DNA from: Orbilia blumenaviensis
Lineage: Eukaryota > Ascomycota > Orbiliomycetes > Orbiliales > Orbiliaceae
Assembly: GCA_036872755.1 (NCBI GenBank)
Contig: JAVHNS010000011.1
Coordinates: 992,001 to 1,056,000 of the forward strand
DNA length: 64,000 nucleotides
Direction of reading: 5' to 3'
In this document: one piece after another, positions 12,650 to 24,328 of the stretch
How the letters are laid out: each line of letters starts with the position of its first letter
Numbering within the stretch: the stretch's first letter is position 1
Program-made: the position numbers and the translations under genes
Notes under the pieces: model-generated
Database searches by the model: none
What the model saw: the letters and a program-made list of their open reading frames with translations, nothing else
What the model was told of the DNA's origin: nothing

Positions 12650-13428
12650 GTGTCTTGAGAAGGGTTGTAATCTTACGTAGATTTTGTACCTTAAGAAGGG
12701 TTTGCGATCTTAAGTAGATTTCGTACCTTAAGAAATGTTGCGATCTTAAGTAGATTCTTACATAAGAAGGGTTGCAATCTCAAGCAGATTCTTACATTTC
12801 AAGAAGGGTTGCGATCTTAAGTAGATTTTTGTATCTTAGGAAAGGTATGCGATCTTAAGTGGATTTCGTATCTTAAGAAGAGTTTCAGTCTTAAGTGGAT
12901 TTTGTATCTTAAGAAGGGTTGCGATTTCAAGTAGAATTCGTATCTTAAGTAGGTTCTTACATAGGAAGGGTTGCGGTCTTAAGTAGATTTTTGTATCTTA
13001 AGGAGGATTACAGTCTTACATAAGAAGGGCTGTAGTCTTAAATAGATTCTCACATCTTAAGACGGGTTGCGATCTTAAGCAGATTTTGGATCTTAGGAAA
13101 GGTTGCAATCTTAAGCAGATTCTTACATCTTAAGTAGGATCACAGCCTCAAGCACATGCTTACATCGATGCATCTTAAGAAGGATTACAACCTCAAGCAG
13201 ATTCTTACATCTTAAGAAGGGTTTCAATCTTAAGTAGATTCTAACATAAGAAGGGCTACAATCTTAAACAGATTCTGACATCTTAAAAAGGGTTGCGATC
13301 TTAAGCAGATTTTGTATCTTAAGAAGGGTTGCAATCTCAAGCAGATGTTTACATCTTAAGAGGGATTATGGTCTTAAGTAGATTTTTACATCTCAAGAAG
13401 GATTAAAGTCTCAAGCAGGTTCTTGATG
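12650..13428. repeat. Minisatellite of ~21 degenerate 36-bp units
   Basis: About 21 head-to-tail copies of a unit close to 36 bases, each containing AAGAAGGGTTGCGATCTTAA followed by an AGTAGATTTTGTATCTTA-type half. The two halves align base for base in many positions and both end in CTTA followed by AG. The unit is therefore an 18-bp monomer that doubled into a 36-bp higher-order repeat. Some copies have lost 15-18 bases (near 12745, 13018, 13250), consistent with loss of one half unit. No frame stays open through the array. The array is clearly separate from flanking unique DNA. Confidence 0.88.
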
Positions 13429-15844
13429 AATCATTCATCTAAATTATAAAACTTCTTATTCTTTTATGGGAGGCAAGCTTAGCATGCCAGTGTGTATGAT
13501 TTCGACGATGATGTGGCCATATAGATTTAAGTTTCCTGGGTATCCTAAATAGGTACCTATGTATATACTGGTAGGTTTGTAGATGAGTTTATAAGCTTGC
13601 TGGTTGGTAACGGTGGGTAGGTGCTACTGCCAGTGTCCGGCTGGCTACTGGTTAGTTTAGGTCGTGGGCGTTCTCCTCCGGGGCCCGAGTGCGAACGTGG
13701 ATGATGAGCGCTCGAGCGGGGGGAGGGGTTGGCCGGTTGTTTGTTTGTTTGATTCTTTAGCCCGCGGGGATGACGTTGAATAATGGGGCCTGCTACCAGT
13801 GATTGAGGTGATTATGCTGACTAACGGCCGGCTGGCCGGCTGGCTGTATCTACGGAGGGAGTATTTGGATCCAGGCACTGTAGTTTATATAGTGAGAGTG
13901 AGGTTTGGATGATTGTTACCGATGAAGCATTCTATCATCTATTTAGATGGCCGGATGGATCATCCTTTTTTGTACGTAAGCTTGAGCTGTGATCCGTTAA
14001 TTTTGTTTTTATTTTCTCTCTTTCTGGTGTTCCTATCGATAGCAACGAGTATTATATATACTGATAATAGTTGTTTTTGATATTACATGCGGGGAGGGGC
14101 AGTTTGTGGAGTCTGGGGGTCTGGAGGTACCAGAGTTAGTTTGAGCCTAGCTACCTAGTTGGAAGCTGAAAGTTTGCTTTTTTGTCCGCTTCGCCTTTGA
14201 TGGGTTCGAACTTAAGCTTACCCTGCAGGGTCCCGGAGAAACTCGCGGGGCCTGACGGTGGTAGTGGTGGTGGCAAAGATAGCGGATTGTGCATTTGTGG
14301 AGGTACCGAGTACCTATGGTACTGTGTTTCTATATAGGGATGTGGATGCGGGCACACGACACTCCTCCGCCGCCAGGTCTCTTTAAGGACAAGTTTATTC
14401 TCGCGATTCAATTGATAGTGTAAATTTATTTCATGTATGTACGGGTATAGTTCTTAGTTGATATTTCTTACTTGGTTGGTTGGTGTGAATTTTTATATAG
14501 CAGCCATAGATGGCTTTATGGGAGTAGTTTGCACAGGAACGTATGATGTTAGGTAATTCGATTGCCAATTGGAGTGTAAATTTCATGTCTCTTTGTTAAA
14601 TTTTAAAAAAAGGATAAACTGTCACTTAGAAAATTATCTTGAAGATAGTTTTTCATGAGGAACCCCTCGATGTTACTTGTTGAAATCAATGGGAACTTGT
14701 AAAATGTAAGTGTTACCTTGGTATATGGTTTGTCGTTACCCGTTGTCATGCCCCGGCCGTTCGTTATCTATCTGTTTTTTTCCCCATTTCGACGGCTTAA
14801 TTTGTTTAGCTTAACTTACTAGTAGCTTGGACGTTATAGTCGGTAGGCTTGGATTAATTCAGGTCCCGGATCGCTCCTCTTCCTCGTCCAATTGCGGAGC
14901 TGCTATTAAAAAAAAAAAAGACGGGATTGAGGTTCCGATGGTTGCACAGAAGAAGAAAAGAGGTACTTTAAGAAGCGCCAGGAAAGTTAGAAGTTGATGA
15001 GTTAAATAAATGTCTCTTGTGAGCTCAGATGTGAGTATTGGGAAGCTGGTATTCGTTTCCGAGCCAGACATGACGATGACGGTGTCGTTTTTGAATTTTA
15101 ATGAAAAAAAAGTAAGCTTTTGAAAGGGTCGGGGTGGCCGGTGCATCGGAGGGAGGGGGAGATAAGGAATGCAGCGGTAAGGTAAGGTCCTAGGTTCCTG
15201 GGGTATGTATGGATACTACTAAAGTAGGCATCGTGGATGTATCGTGGTGGTTATATATACTGGGTCGCATGGGCGCCGGTTTTTCTCTTGTCTACCGTGC
15301 GCTCTAACTATAGCTATACTATTTTCTTTCTGGGGGAACTTCTTGATAGATTGTTCTTCCTTTTACCCGAACTGTACTGTACTGTGGTCTGATCGTTTGT
15401 CGCCTCTTTCCCCTCTTCTTCTTTCTTCTTCTTTTTATCCTGCTCTCTTCTTCCTTGAGTCCTCAATCTTCTTCGATATCTTTGACCTATTTCCTTCTTT
15501 CCTCGCTTCAATTGAGTGCGAGAGAGGTTTTACTGCACGGGAACAGTCGCAAGCAAGCACACGCGCCAAATCGGAGTTTTTTCGCTCAGGTTGCGAGTGA
15601 CGTTACATAATAGCTGTCATTTCACACTTCCGAGGCAGCGGTTTTTTACGTACGAGAAACCGGGGAGAGGAAGAGAGAAAAAACAAACACTCGAGTGCTC
15701 TTCTGTTCGGTTAGCCCTTCTGGAACATTTGGATTCGCTGCGCTCGCGACAAAGCTAACCCGGGCCTAGGTAGCTGCCCGATTGAAGGCATTTTTGTCGT
15801 ATAAACATAATAACTTAGACTGGTTTTTTTTGTTTTGGAATACG
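13429..15844. other. Spacer between the minisatellite and urease
   Basis: About 2.4 kb with scattered GGTAGG/GGCTGG-like repeats and AT-rich segments. Open frames are short and overlap on both strands. I see no family signature and no RNA gene. The last few hundred bases are the urease promoter. Confidence 0.45.
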
Positions 15845-18800
15845 ATGCATTTGAGTCCGCGAGAGGTATTTAGTTTTCTTTCCCTATTTTTTTTGGTTTT
15901 TGGAATACTACCTGCCGTTTTTTTGGTAGTTTTGGTTTTCGTCTGGTTTGCTTTCCCATGGCTTTCTGTTTCTTTTCGAATTCTTGGCCGAAAAGCTTGT
16001 CTCTTTTTGTTCGGATGCCGCGTGTGGTATTTTTTTGATGTCCAACGCTGGAGCTTATACTTCTTTTTGCTTTGATAATTGAACAATTACCAGAATGATA
16101 AAGATTGCTAATGAGTTTCCAATTGATATTATGGGGATTATAGATTGACAAGCTCCTTATAGCCCAGGTTGGGCAGCTCGCTCAGCGAAGGCTGGCGAGG
16201 GGAGTTAAGCTTAATAAGGTCGAGGCGCTGGTATGTCTACTTCCCTTCTGTAGATATTGGATTTGCGCCTAGTTTTGCTAATGTATCATTTTTGGGGTAG
16301 GGATTGATTGCGAATAATCTCCATGAGGTATGCTAGAACTCCTTTTTTTTCAGAGTAGCCTCTGGGATGCTAACATATACATATAAAGTTAATCCGCGAC
16401 GGCAAGCACACCGTCGCCGACCTAATGGACATCGGCAAAAAGATGCTAGGCCGCCGCCATGTCCTCCCCTCCGTCGTCTCATCCCTCCACGAAATCCAAG
16501 TCGAAGGAACCTTCAAAGACGGAACCTACCTCGTAACCGTGCATCATCCTATTTGTTCTGAATATGGAGATTTGAAGCTGGCGCTTTATGGAAGCTTTTT
16601 ACCGGTGCCTGATGACAGTGTTTTTGGGGATGTGGTTGAGGAGAGGGTTTATGAGTATGAAGCTCAGCCTGGGGCGGTTGTCGCTGGTGCTGGGTTTGTG
16701 ACGTTGAATGAGGGTAAGAAGAGAGTGGGGATGAGGGTTACTAATAAGGGAGATAGGCCGGTGCAGGTTTGTATTCCCCTCTTCTCATTCCCTGTTTTTT
16801 TTTTTTTTTTTTATAGTCACTAATTATATATATCGTGGGAAATGAAATAGATCGGATCACACTACCACTTCATAGAAACCAACCCCCAACTCTCATTCGA
16901 CCGTCTCCAATCCTACGGTTTCCGTCTCGACATCCCCGCCGGCACCGCCGTGCGCTTCGAGCCCGGCGACACCAAAACCGTAACCTTGGTCGAAATCAGC
17001 GGTAACAAAGTAATCCGAGGAGGTAATAACATCGCCTCCGGCGCCGTCGGTAGCTTAGAACCAAGTGTTATAATCGATCGATTGGCAAAAGGCGGGTTTG
17101 CACATGTTCCAGCACCGGTTTTGGATATTCAAGGCTTGGTTTCTACGATGGAACGGGAGGCTTATGCGGCTATGTTTGGGCCTACTACTGGGGATTTGGT
17201 TAGGTTGGGGGATACGGAGTTGTGGATTAGAGTTGAGAGGGATTATACCGTCTATGGCGATGAATGTAAATTCGGCGGTGGTAAAACTCTACGAGAGGGG
17301 ATGGGACAAGCTAGTGGACGTGGTGATGATGAGTGTTTGGATATGGTGGTTACGAACGCATTGGTTATTGACTGCACGGGGATATATAAAGCTGATATTG
17401 GGGTTAAAAACGGGGTTATTGTGGGCGTTGGAAAGGCAGGGAATCCGGATGTTATGGATGGGGTTGATCCCTGGTTGGTGGTGGGGAGTAATACTGATGT
17501 TGTTGCTGGGGAGGGGAAGATTGTGACCGCGGGGGGTGTGGATTCGCATATTCACTTTATTTGCCCGCAGCAGATTACAGAGAGTTTGGCGTCGGGTATT
17601 ACGACTTATATTGGAGGTGGGACGGGGCCGAGGTATTCAGTCTTCCATCTTTCTTAGATTTTTAGGAGATTGTTTTTTGTTTTTTTTTTTTATGCTAATG
17701 GGTTCTATAGTACTGGAACGAATGCGACGACTTGCACGCCGAGTAAGACGTATATCAAGGATATGCTTCAGGCGCTGGATACGTACCCTATCAACGTTGG
17801 TATTACGGGTAAAGGTAACGACAGCGATCCTAAGGGTCTAAACGACCAATGCGACGCCGGCGTCATCGGGTTGAAGCTACATGAGGACTGGGGCACTACT
17901 CCAGCTGCCATCGATACCTGTCTCTCGTATGATATCTATCCCATTCTTCCTTCTTTCAATTATTAAAATGAGACTGACAGAAAGTTTCATTTAGTGTCTG
18001 TGATGAATATGATGTCCAGTGCCTGATCCATACCGACACGTTGAATGAGTCTGGATTCGTGGAGTCTACAATTGATGCGTTCAAGGGACGGACTATTCAT
18101 ACTTACCATACTGAGGGTGCGGGAGGCGGTCATGCGCCGGATATTATCTCTGTTGTGGAGCATCCGAATGTTCTGCCGTCCAGTACGAATCCGACACGGC
18201 CGTTTACTAAGAATACGTTGGATGAGCATCTTGGTTTGTCTTCCCCCTCCCTTTTTTATACCAAGAGGAATAGGTTGCTAATAAGTTTTGTGAATTTATG
18301 ATATAGACATGTTAATGGTCTGCCACCACCTCTCCAAAAACATCCCAGAGGACGTCGCCTTCGCCGAATCGCGTATCCGCGCCGAAACCATCGCCGCAGA
18401 AGACGTCCTCCACGACACCGGCGCAATCTCCATGATGTCATCAGACTCCCAAGCCATGGGACGCTGTGGAGAAGTGATCCTAAGGACCTGGAAAACCGCA
18501 TCCAAAAACAAACTACAAAGAGGACCGTTACCGGAAGATAATGCCTCCGGAGCGGATAATTTTAGAGTCAAAAGGTATATTTCGAAGTATACTATCAACC
18601 CTGCTATAGCGCATGGTATGTCTCACCTAATCGGTTCTATCGAACCCGGGAAGCTGGCGGATTTGGTGCTATGGACGCCTGAGAATTTTGGAGCGAAGCC
18701 GGAGTTGGTTTTGAAGTCTGGGTTTATTGCGTATAGTCAGATGGGGGATGCGAACGCTAGTATTCCATCCGTGCAGCCTTTCTATGGAAGGGAGATGTTT

Positions 18801-19169
18801 GGGGCGAAGGTTCCTAGTAAGAAGATTATTTGGGTGAGTCAAAGGAGTTTGGAGAATGGGATGGTTGCTGGGTATGGTTTGAGAAGTAGAGTTGAGGCTG
18901 TTAGGAGGTGTAGGGGGATTGGGAAGGTGGATATGAGGTTTAATGATAGTATGCCGAAGATGAGGGTTGATCCGGAGAGTTATGTGAGTATTTTTTATAT
19001 TTTTTATTTTTGTTTTATTTTTTTTGCTGGTTGGTTTTATATTTATGGGATTTGAAGGCTAACGAGTGTGTTTTTGTGATTGCTATAGGTTGTCGAGGCG
19101 GATGGGGTCAAGTTGACTGCTGAGCCGTCCTCGGAGCTGCCATTGACGCAGGAGTATTTCTTGTACTAA
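15845..19169 (+). CDS. Urease (urea amidohydrolase)
   Basis: Nine coding exons give 835 residues, the usual fungal length: 15845-15865, 16144-16230, 16301-16327, 16389-16766, 16851-17632, 17711-17926, 17995-18233, 18307-18983, 19089-19169. Exons 1 and 3 are only 21 and 27 bases, and intron 1 is long (278). The single chain fuses the gamma, beta and alpha parts that are separate subunits in bacteria. The nickel centre is visible: HIHF (~404), the carbamylated lysine in GLKLHEDWG (~487), HTDT, and the CHH flap with the catalytic histidine in exon 8, followed by the conserved SRIRAET region. It hydrolyses urea to ammonia and carbamate in the cytosol and needs separate nickel-insertion proteins, none of which lie in this window. 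No key residue is missing. Confidence 0.97.
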
Positions 19170-20064
19170 ATCCGTTGTTGTTTGTGTGTGCTTTTTTTAA
19201 ATTACAGCTGGCGAAGAACATATCAATTTATATTTTGGATTATACATATATATATTATATCTAAATGGATTCAAGAATCCTTTTCGGAGAATTTTATCCT
19301 GATTTTATTTTTGTAACATTCATCTTTATCGTCTATCTGTTGGTGGAATACTTCGACAAGTGACAAGTGCGAGCGTGAGTGGTTGATCTTGACCAACCGT
19401 TATACTATGGGTACCAAGAAATTCGGCCTCGTTGCGTTTATATTTTAATGGTGTGGTTAAACGTTATCCCTCCCTCCCTCCTTCTTTTATTCAGACGGTG
19501 CAGTGTATCCCTTTCCAACAATAAACAGTCAATTGGCTTCTCGAGTTAAGATTTCGGACCAGTTCTTGGTTAGCTTTCGTACCGAAGAGTTTGTAGCGCT
19601 ACTTGGTTGGAGCTTGATAGCTACAAGACCTGACCTGGGTAGACCTAACATTCGTGTTTGCTGATTATCTCCGCTCGATGGAGGTTGTGTGTTGGCTGGA
19701 CAGAAGGAGCTCAATAACGTTAACATTAGTCGGTACCAAGGGAGAACGCGAGCTGGATTTGCATCACTACGTACTGCTATCGCTACAGGCTGCATGCATA
19801 GCTGCAATCGCTTCGGATCTGTTGGCTTGCAGAAGAAACCATCCAGACTGACAAGGTCTTCAAGAGTTAGTAACCTTTGAGCTTCCACACGAAACCAAGC
19901 TCTCGGATTTTGCGGATTTTTTGAACTTTTTAAGTTTAATATTCGCCACGACCCTCACTTTTACGGGACAGAATTACGTTGTATAATTGGGGGGCGAATA
20001 TACTGCGAGACAAGAATATACCTAGATTTTTTTTATTTTATTTTATTTTTATTTTTTTTTGAAA
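19170..20064. other. Spacer downstream of urease
   Basis: Contains the urease 3' end, AT-rich sequence and a T-rich tract just before 20065. A 119-codon frame on the minus strand (19529-19888) has no recognisable features and is not accepted. Confidence 0.45.
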
Positions 20065-21729
20065 ATGGAACATGTTGCTTGCACGATCTGTGGGACGAAG
20101 GTGGAAATGTTTATGGAGGATGTTTCGGACGGAGTTACGGGGTCGTCGGATTGGATGGGGGAGCTTAGGCTTTGTGAGTTCTTCTTTCTTGTTACAGTCC
20201 ATTTTTGATAGGTTTGGAGGGTAGGCGTTTTTATACGAGATCGGTTTGTGTATAGAAAACGAATATGTGGTGCTGTGATACTAATGGAGTTTTATTTATT
20301 AGTGATATTTGACGTCAAGGATACCCCAACTGCCATCCACGAGGACGGAAGACTGATAGATATACCACCCTACGACGGCAGGCTTGAACCGGAGGTATAT
20401 AGCCCACAAGTCCGAAGATGGGTCCGCACCGGCGCAAAGCTGTGTCCGTTACTTCCCGGCCAAGAAAAAGAAATCTACGACGGAAAATGCTACGTTATCC
20501 ACGATGGATGCTGGTATGTTTTTGAAAGAATCGCAAGAAGGGTGTATAACATCCCATCCGGGGGGTTTAACAGCCACCGTTTGGACATCCTCGTTGCGAT
20601 TTTTGAAAGTGGGAGGCAAGTTGTGGAGGGGTTTAGAAGACAGTGGAGGTTGGAGTTTCCGCATGGGTTTGGAGATGTGAATGGTGAGGTTGGGAGGTAT
20701 TGGAGTATGATTAGGGATGGGAATGCTCAGAGGGGTCCGTTAGAGGAGAATGGGCTTTTGCATTTGGATCGGTTCCCGGATGATGGGTATGTGCTTGTGG
20801 CGAATGATTATGGAAATCTTGATGCGGTTAGGAATCTTAGGAGCGAGCTTGGGATGGTTGGGATGAAGGATACTACGTTGGCGCTGCGGGAGGATGGGTA
20901 TTGGGTTCCTGGGATTGGAGGGTTGCCCGTGGAGATTATTATTAGGATATTGGAGTTTGTGGGGGGTGAGGGGATCATTGGGTTTGGGATGATTGAGGGG
21001 GGGGATAGAAGGGTTAAAATTCCTGAGACGGTTTGGAAGAGACAGTTTTTGGTTAGAGGGGAGGCTGGGTGGGCTGATGGAAATGAGTATTGGAAGGGGA
21101 GGGAGGATTTGTCGTGGTTTGAAAGGTATCTGAATGTTAGAGTTAGGGTTTTGGGGGATAGACTGTGGGCTTTGACGAATTATAAGAGGGTTTGGGGGAT
21201 TTGTGAGGGGATTTTGGATGTGATTATGGATGTTGAGGGGGGAAAGGTTGAAGGGAAGGAGATCCCTATGGACACTGAATTACGCAAATTGGAGAGGGGG
21301 GTCGGTGTGGTGGTTCCGATGGGTAGAGGGTCGATGGAGAAGATCAAGAATTTGAGGATTGAGGGGTTGAGGGCTGTGGGGGTTATGGTGTCTTATGTGG
21401 GGTCTGGGAAGATGAGGTTTGTGAGTGGTTTACGGTTCTTACCGGGTGGGGAGGGGATTGGGATTATTAATTCTGGAGATGAGGTTTACGTGGAACTTTC
21501 AAGTAAGAACTCAGGGAGCAAGATGGCTATCAGGGTATGTTATAGTGACTTTGGGATTTCTGGCATTACAACTATGGATGAAACTAGGTTGGAGGGTAGT
21601 GTGCAAGATGGGGTCAAACAAGTGATATTCGATACAGGTTCGGAGGGGTTACTGATCAGTGGTGTGACTGTTTGGATCGATGCCTTCAGGGTGATTGGTT
21701 TGTGGATTGAGTGGGACGGTCCTGTTTAG
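20065..21729 (+). CDS. F-box-like protein with an N-terminal Cys motif
   Basis: Two exons (20065-20173, 20303-21729) give 511 residues. The 129-base intron has a strong TACTAAT branch point and joins in phase 1. The N-terminus has a CTICG motif, and about 85 residues later there is an HDGCWYVF motif, suggesting a zinc-binding or redox pair. An F-box-like stretch at ~236-256 (LPVEIIIRILEF) follows, and the C-terminal half is a beta-rich, Gly/Val-rich region that could be the substrate-binding part. Family members are abundant in filamentous fungi and are presumed SCF ubiquitin-ligase adaptors. The substrate is unknown and the F-box is divergent, so SCF membership is inference. Confidence 0.8.
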
Positions 21730-22269
21730 TCAATTTGGTCATTGTTTGCATATCCAAGAAGCTATTTAATATTAAAATACCATCTGATAAAATGAGGCTG
21801 ATTGGTATGTAGAAATAAGAATATATCTATCGTAGACTGCGCTGTCAATTACAAATCTGGCGTACAGCAAGGCTAGTCTAGTATGAATATGGTGTCGTGC
21901 CACAATCTAGACTAATAGCTGCTCAAGTAGGTTTTAGTTTGATATTATAGTAAAAAGAGAAATAGTACACGATCTTAGATCTTGTGAGACTTCGGTTAAA
22001 ACGGAATTGGATCCACCTTCATTTCATGCATCTGGAATAGAACATATTCAAATTTGGATATCTGCAATACACAATCCCGATGTCATTCGAGGCTGGTTGC
22101 GGGAAATTAAAATGTTGCATTTCGCGCGTTGTCGAGTTACGTGATACGCGGTAAAGCCTTGGCCAAGCTTTTATCTTAAAGCCCGGGCCAGCGCTGCTGC
22201 ATTCCTTTGCAAATTGCTTTGAAATCCAAAACGAACAGACTGCCATTGACCTTCGTATCTACCGCCAAA
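21730..22269. other. Promoter region of the b5 reductase gene
   Basis: AT-rich sequence holding the end of the F-box-like gene and the promoter of the next gene. There is no ORF of interest and no clear TATA box. Confidence 0.4.
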
Positions 22270-23677
22270 ATGTTCGCCCGCTCAGCTTTCACCGCTGCCA
22301 CGCGCAGTACTTTCTGCTCTTTCGTCCCTACCGCTTCTCGACAGGTAATGCATCTTATTACACCCCTCAATTGGCTCCGGTTTTTTTTTGGGGAGGAACC
22401 CCTCCAAAACGTTATGCGAGAATTGGGAACTGGTTATGCTGACGTCATTTTTTTTTTTTTTGTAGAGCACCCGTAGCTTTGCGTCCGAGGCACCCAAGAA
22501 GGGAACTCAGTTTTTGCAGCCCAGGAACTTTGTGTATGTTGCTGGTGGTGCTGTTGCGGCGGCCTTTGGGCTGTATTGGGTTAAGGGACAGCAGAGCTTC
22601 TTGATTGAGCCGGTCAAGCCGGCCATTCCAACTTTGACTGGAGAGGATTGGGTTGATTTAAAGGCAAGGAGTCGATTTAAATTTATGCATAAACCTTTAG
22701 GAGGGAAGATAGTTGGGCTAATGGTGACGGTTGGTGGTGTAGTTGATCAAAGTTGAGGCCTATAACCATAATGTGAGTTCCCATTACGCTAACTTATGGT
22801 CTTGATGGGGAATTGATGCTAATTCATGGATTGATCAGACCAAGAAGTTTATCTTCGAGCTTCCATCGGAAGATCACACCAGTGGCCTCAAGACTGCCTG
22901 TGCGTTATCTTGCCTCATTAATTGATGCAAAGTATATGCTGATTTTTCACTCTACATAGCTGCCATCTTGACAAAGTTCACCCCTGAGGGCGGAAAGCCG
23001 GTCATTCGTCCATACACCCCAATCTCCGATGACGATGCTCGGGGATACATGACCTTGCTTGTCAAGAAGTACGAAAAGGGCCCCATGTCCACCCACATGC
23101 ATGACATGGTTCCCGAACAGCGATTGTTGTTCAAGGGACCAATTCCAAAATACCCATGGGAAGCCAACAAGCACAACCACATCGCATTGATCGCTGGTGG
23201 TACCGGTATCACTCCTATGTGGCAGCTCATCCGTGCTATCTTCAAGAACAAGGAAGACAAGACTAAGATCACTCTTGTCTTTGGCAATATTGCTGAGGAG
23301 GATATTCTGTTGAAACAGGAGTTGGCCAAGTTGGAGAATGAGTATCCTCAGAGGTTCAGGGCATTTTATACCCTTGATAAGCCACCAAAGTAAGCTTTAT
23401 CCCTAATCTTTCTTAGCTTAAGAAGGTCATATATAGGACTCTGAATGCTGACTATTTGTGTAGGGAATTCGTCGGAAACAAGGGATTCATTACTAAGGAA
23501 TTGCTCAAGCAGGTCCTCCCAGAGCCCAAGGAGGAGAACATCAAAGTCTTCGTTTGTGGGCCTCCCGGCTTGATGAATGTTATCAGCGGAAACAAGAAGA
23601 GCCCCAAGGATCAGGGAGAGCTTGTTGGTATTCTGAAAGAGTTAGGATACACCCCTGAGCAAGTCTATAAGTTTTAG
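22270..23677 (+). CDS. MCR1: Mitochondrial NADH-cytochrome b5 reductase (Mcr1 type)
   Basis: Six exons give 335 residues: 22270-22344, 22466-22663, 22743-22772, 22839-22899, 22960-23389, 23464-23677. The Arg/Ser-rich N-terminus (no acidic residues in the first 25) is a mitochondrial presequence. It is followed by a membrane helix at ~41-59, as in the outer-membrane/intermembrane-space form. The flavin site RPYTPIS, the nucleotide-binding motif GGTGITPM and the C-terminal CGPPGLM with a final KF are all intact. The enzyme transfers electrons from NADH to cytochrome b5 or other acceptors and supports ergosterol synthesis and antioxidant recycling. Intron 2 (22664-22742) starts with GC (AAG|GCAAGG), a GC-AG intron; the only nearby GT gives a worse protein match. 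Exon 3 has 30 bases. Confidence 0.95.
22664..22742 (+). other. GC-AG intron in the b5 reductase gene
   Basis: The donor is AAG|GCAAGG, which matches the usual GC-donor consensus. The acceptor is GTAG ending at 22742, and a GCTAAT branch point lies about 25 bases before it. Using it joins WVDLK directly to [10 protein letters not shown] in frame, which matches the family. Confidence 0.7.
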
Positions 23678-24328
23678 ACAGCATACACTAAAGCTACAAA
23701 GAAAATAGACATAAAGAAAGAGAAAGAGATGTGTACTTTTAGACAGATTCAAAAGTGAATATCAATATCTGTTCCGATATCATAGAATATCAACGCCAAG
23801 ATCGGAATATTCGGTATTATCACGTGATGTAGCGATCGGGATCGGGTTGTGTTGTTGTGTTGCAAGGCCCGACAGATCGGCGACTCAGGCCGACCATCGG
23901 CGTGTTGATGTCGTTCCTCCTCCGCAAAACACCAAACGCCATCGGCCGGTATCACCATCGCCGAAACCACACCAAAACCACCGGAACCATCAAAATTCGC
24001 CCTACACTACGATTATATAAGCTACCTCCGCCGGGTACATCAAAACAGCAGCTCTTTCGGCCCGGTTTGCACGCCTTATACGGGGACATAGCTCTCCTGC
24101 AGGCTGCCCGTTCCATAGAGAGACCTGCGCTCGGCAACTATACCCTCCTGGCCAGAACCAACATCCCGCCGTCGTCGCGCTTTACCCAGTCGCGCAGATA
24201 ATAACTCCCCGTCCCACACACCACCGCCCACTGCGGAAAAAACAGCCTCGTCTCACCTTCCTTTAACCCCCCCCCTTTATCCTTTTTTCTATTCTGTCTC
24301 CGAGCACGCGCTCAAGAAGTGGCCTGCC
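23678..24328. other. Promoter region of the Ngg1/Ada3 gene
   Basis: Contains a CACGTG palindrome and a C-rich leader ending just before the ATG at 24329. A 114-codon frame at 23857-24201 is Pro/Arg/Thr-rich with no family signature and is not accepted as a gene. Confidence 0.4.
23819..23828. promoter_or_regulatory. E-box palindrome ATCACGTGAT
   Basis: A perfect 10-base palindrome with a CACGTG core, about 500 bases upstream of the Ngg1/Ada3 start and 140 bases after the b5 reductase stop. Such sites bind bHLH factors of the Cbf1 type in fungi. Function here is inferred from motif and position only. Confidence 0.35.

Noticed and set aside
19529..19888. 119-codon frame on the minus strand between urease and the F-box-like gene
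   Set aside because: No family signature, no coding-like composition, and it lies in the 3' flank of urease.
23857..24201. 114-codon frame in the Ada3 promoter
   Set aside because: Pro/Arg/Thr-rich chance frame that overlaps a minus-strand frame and carries no domain.
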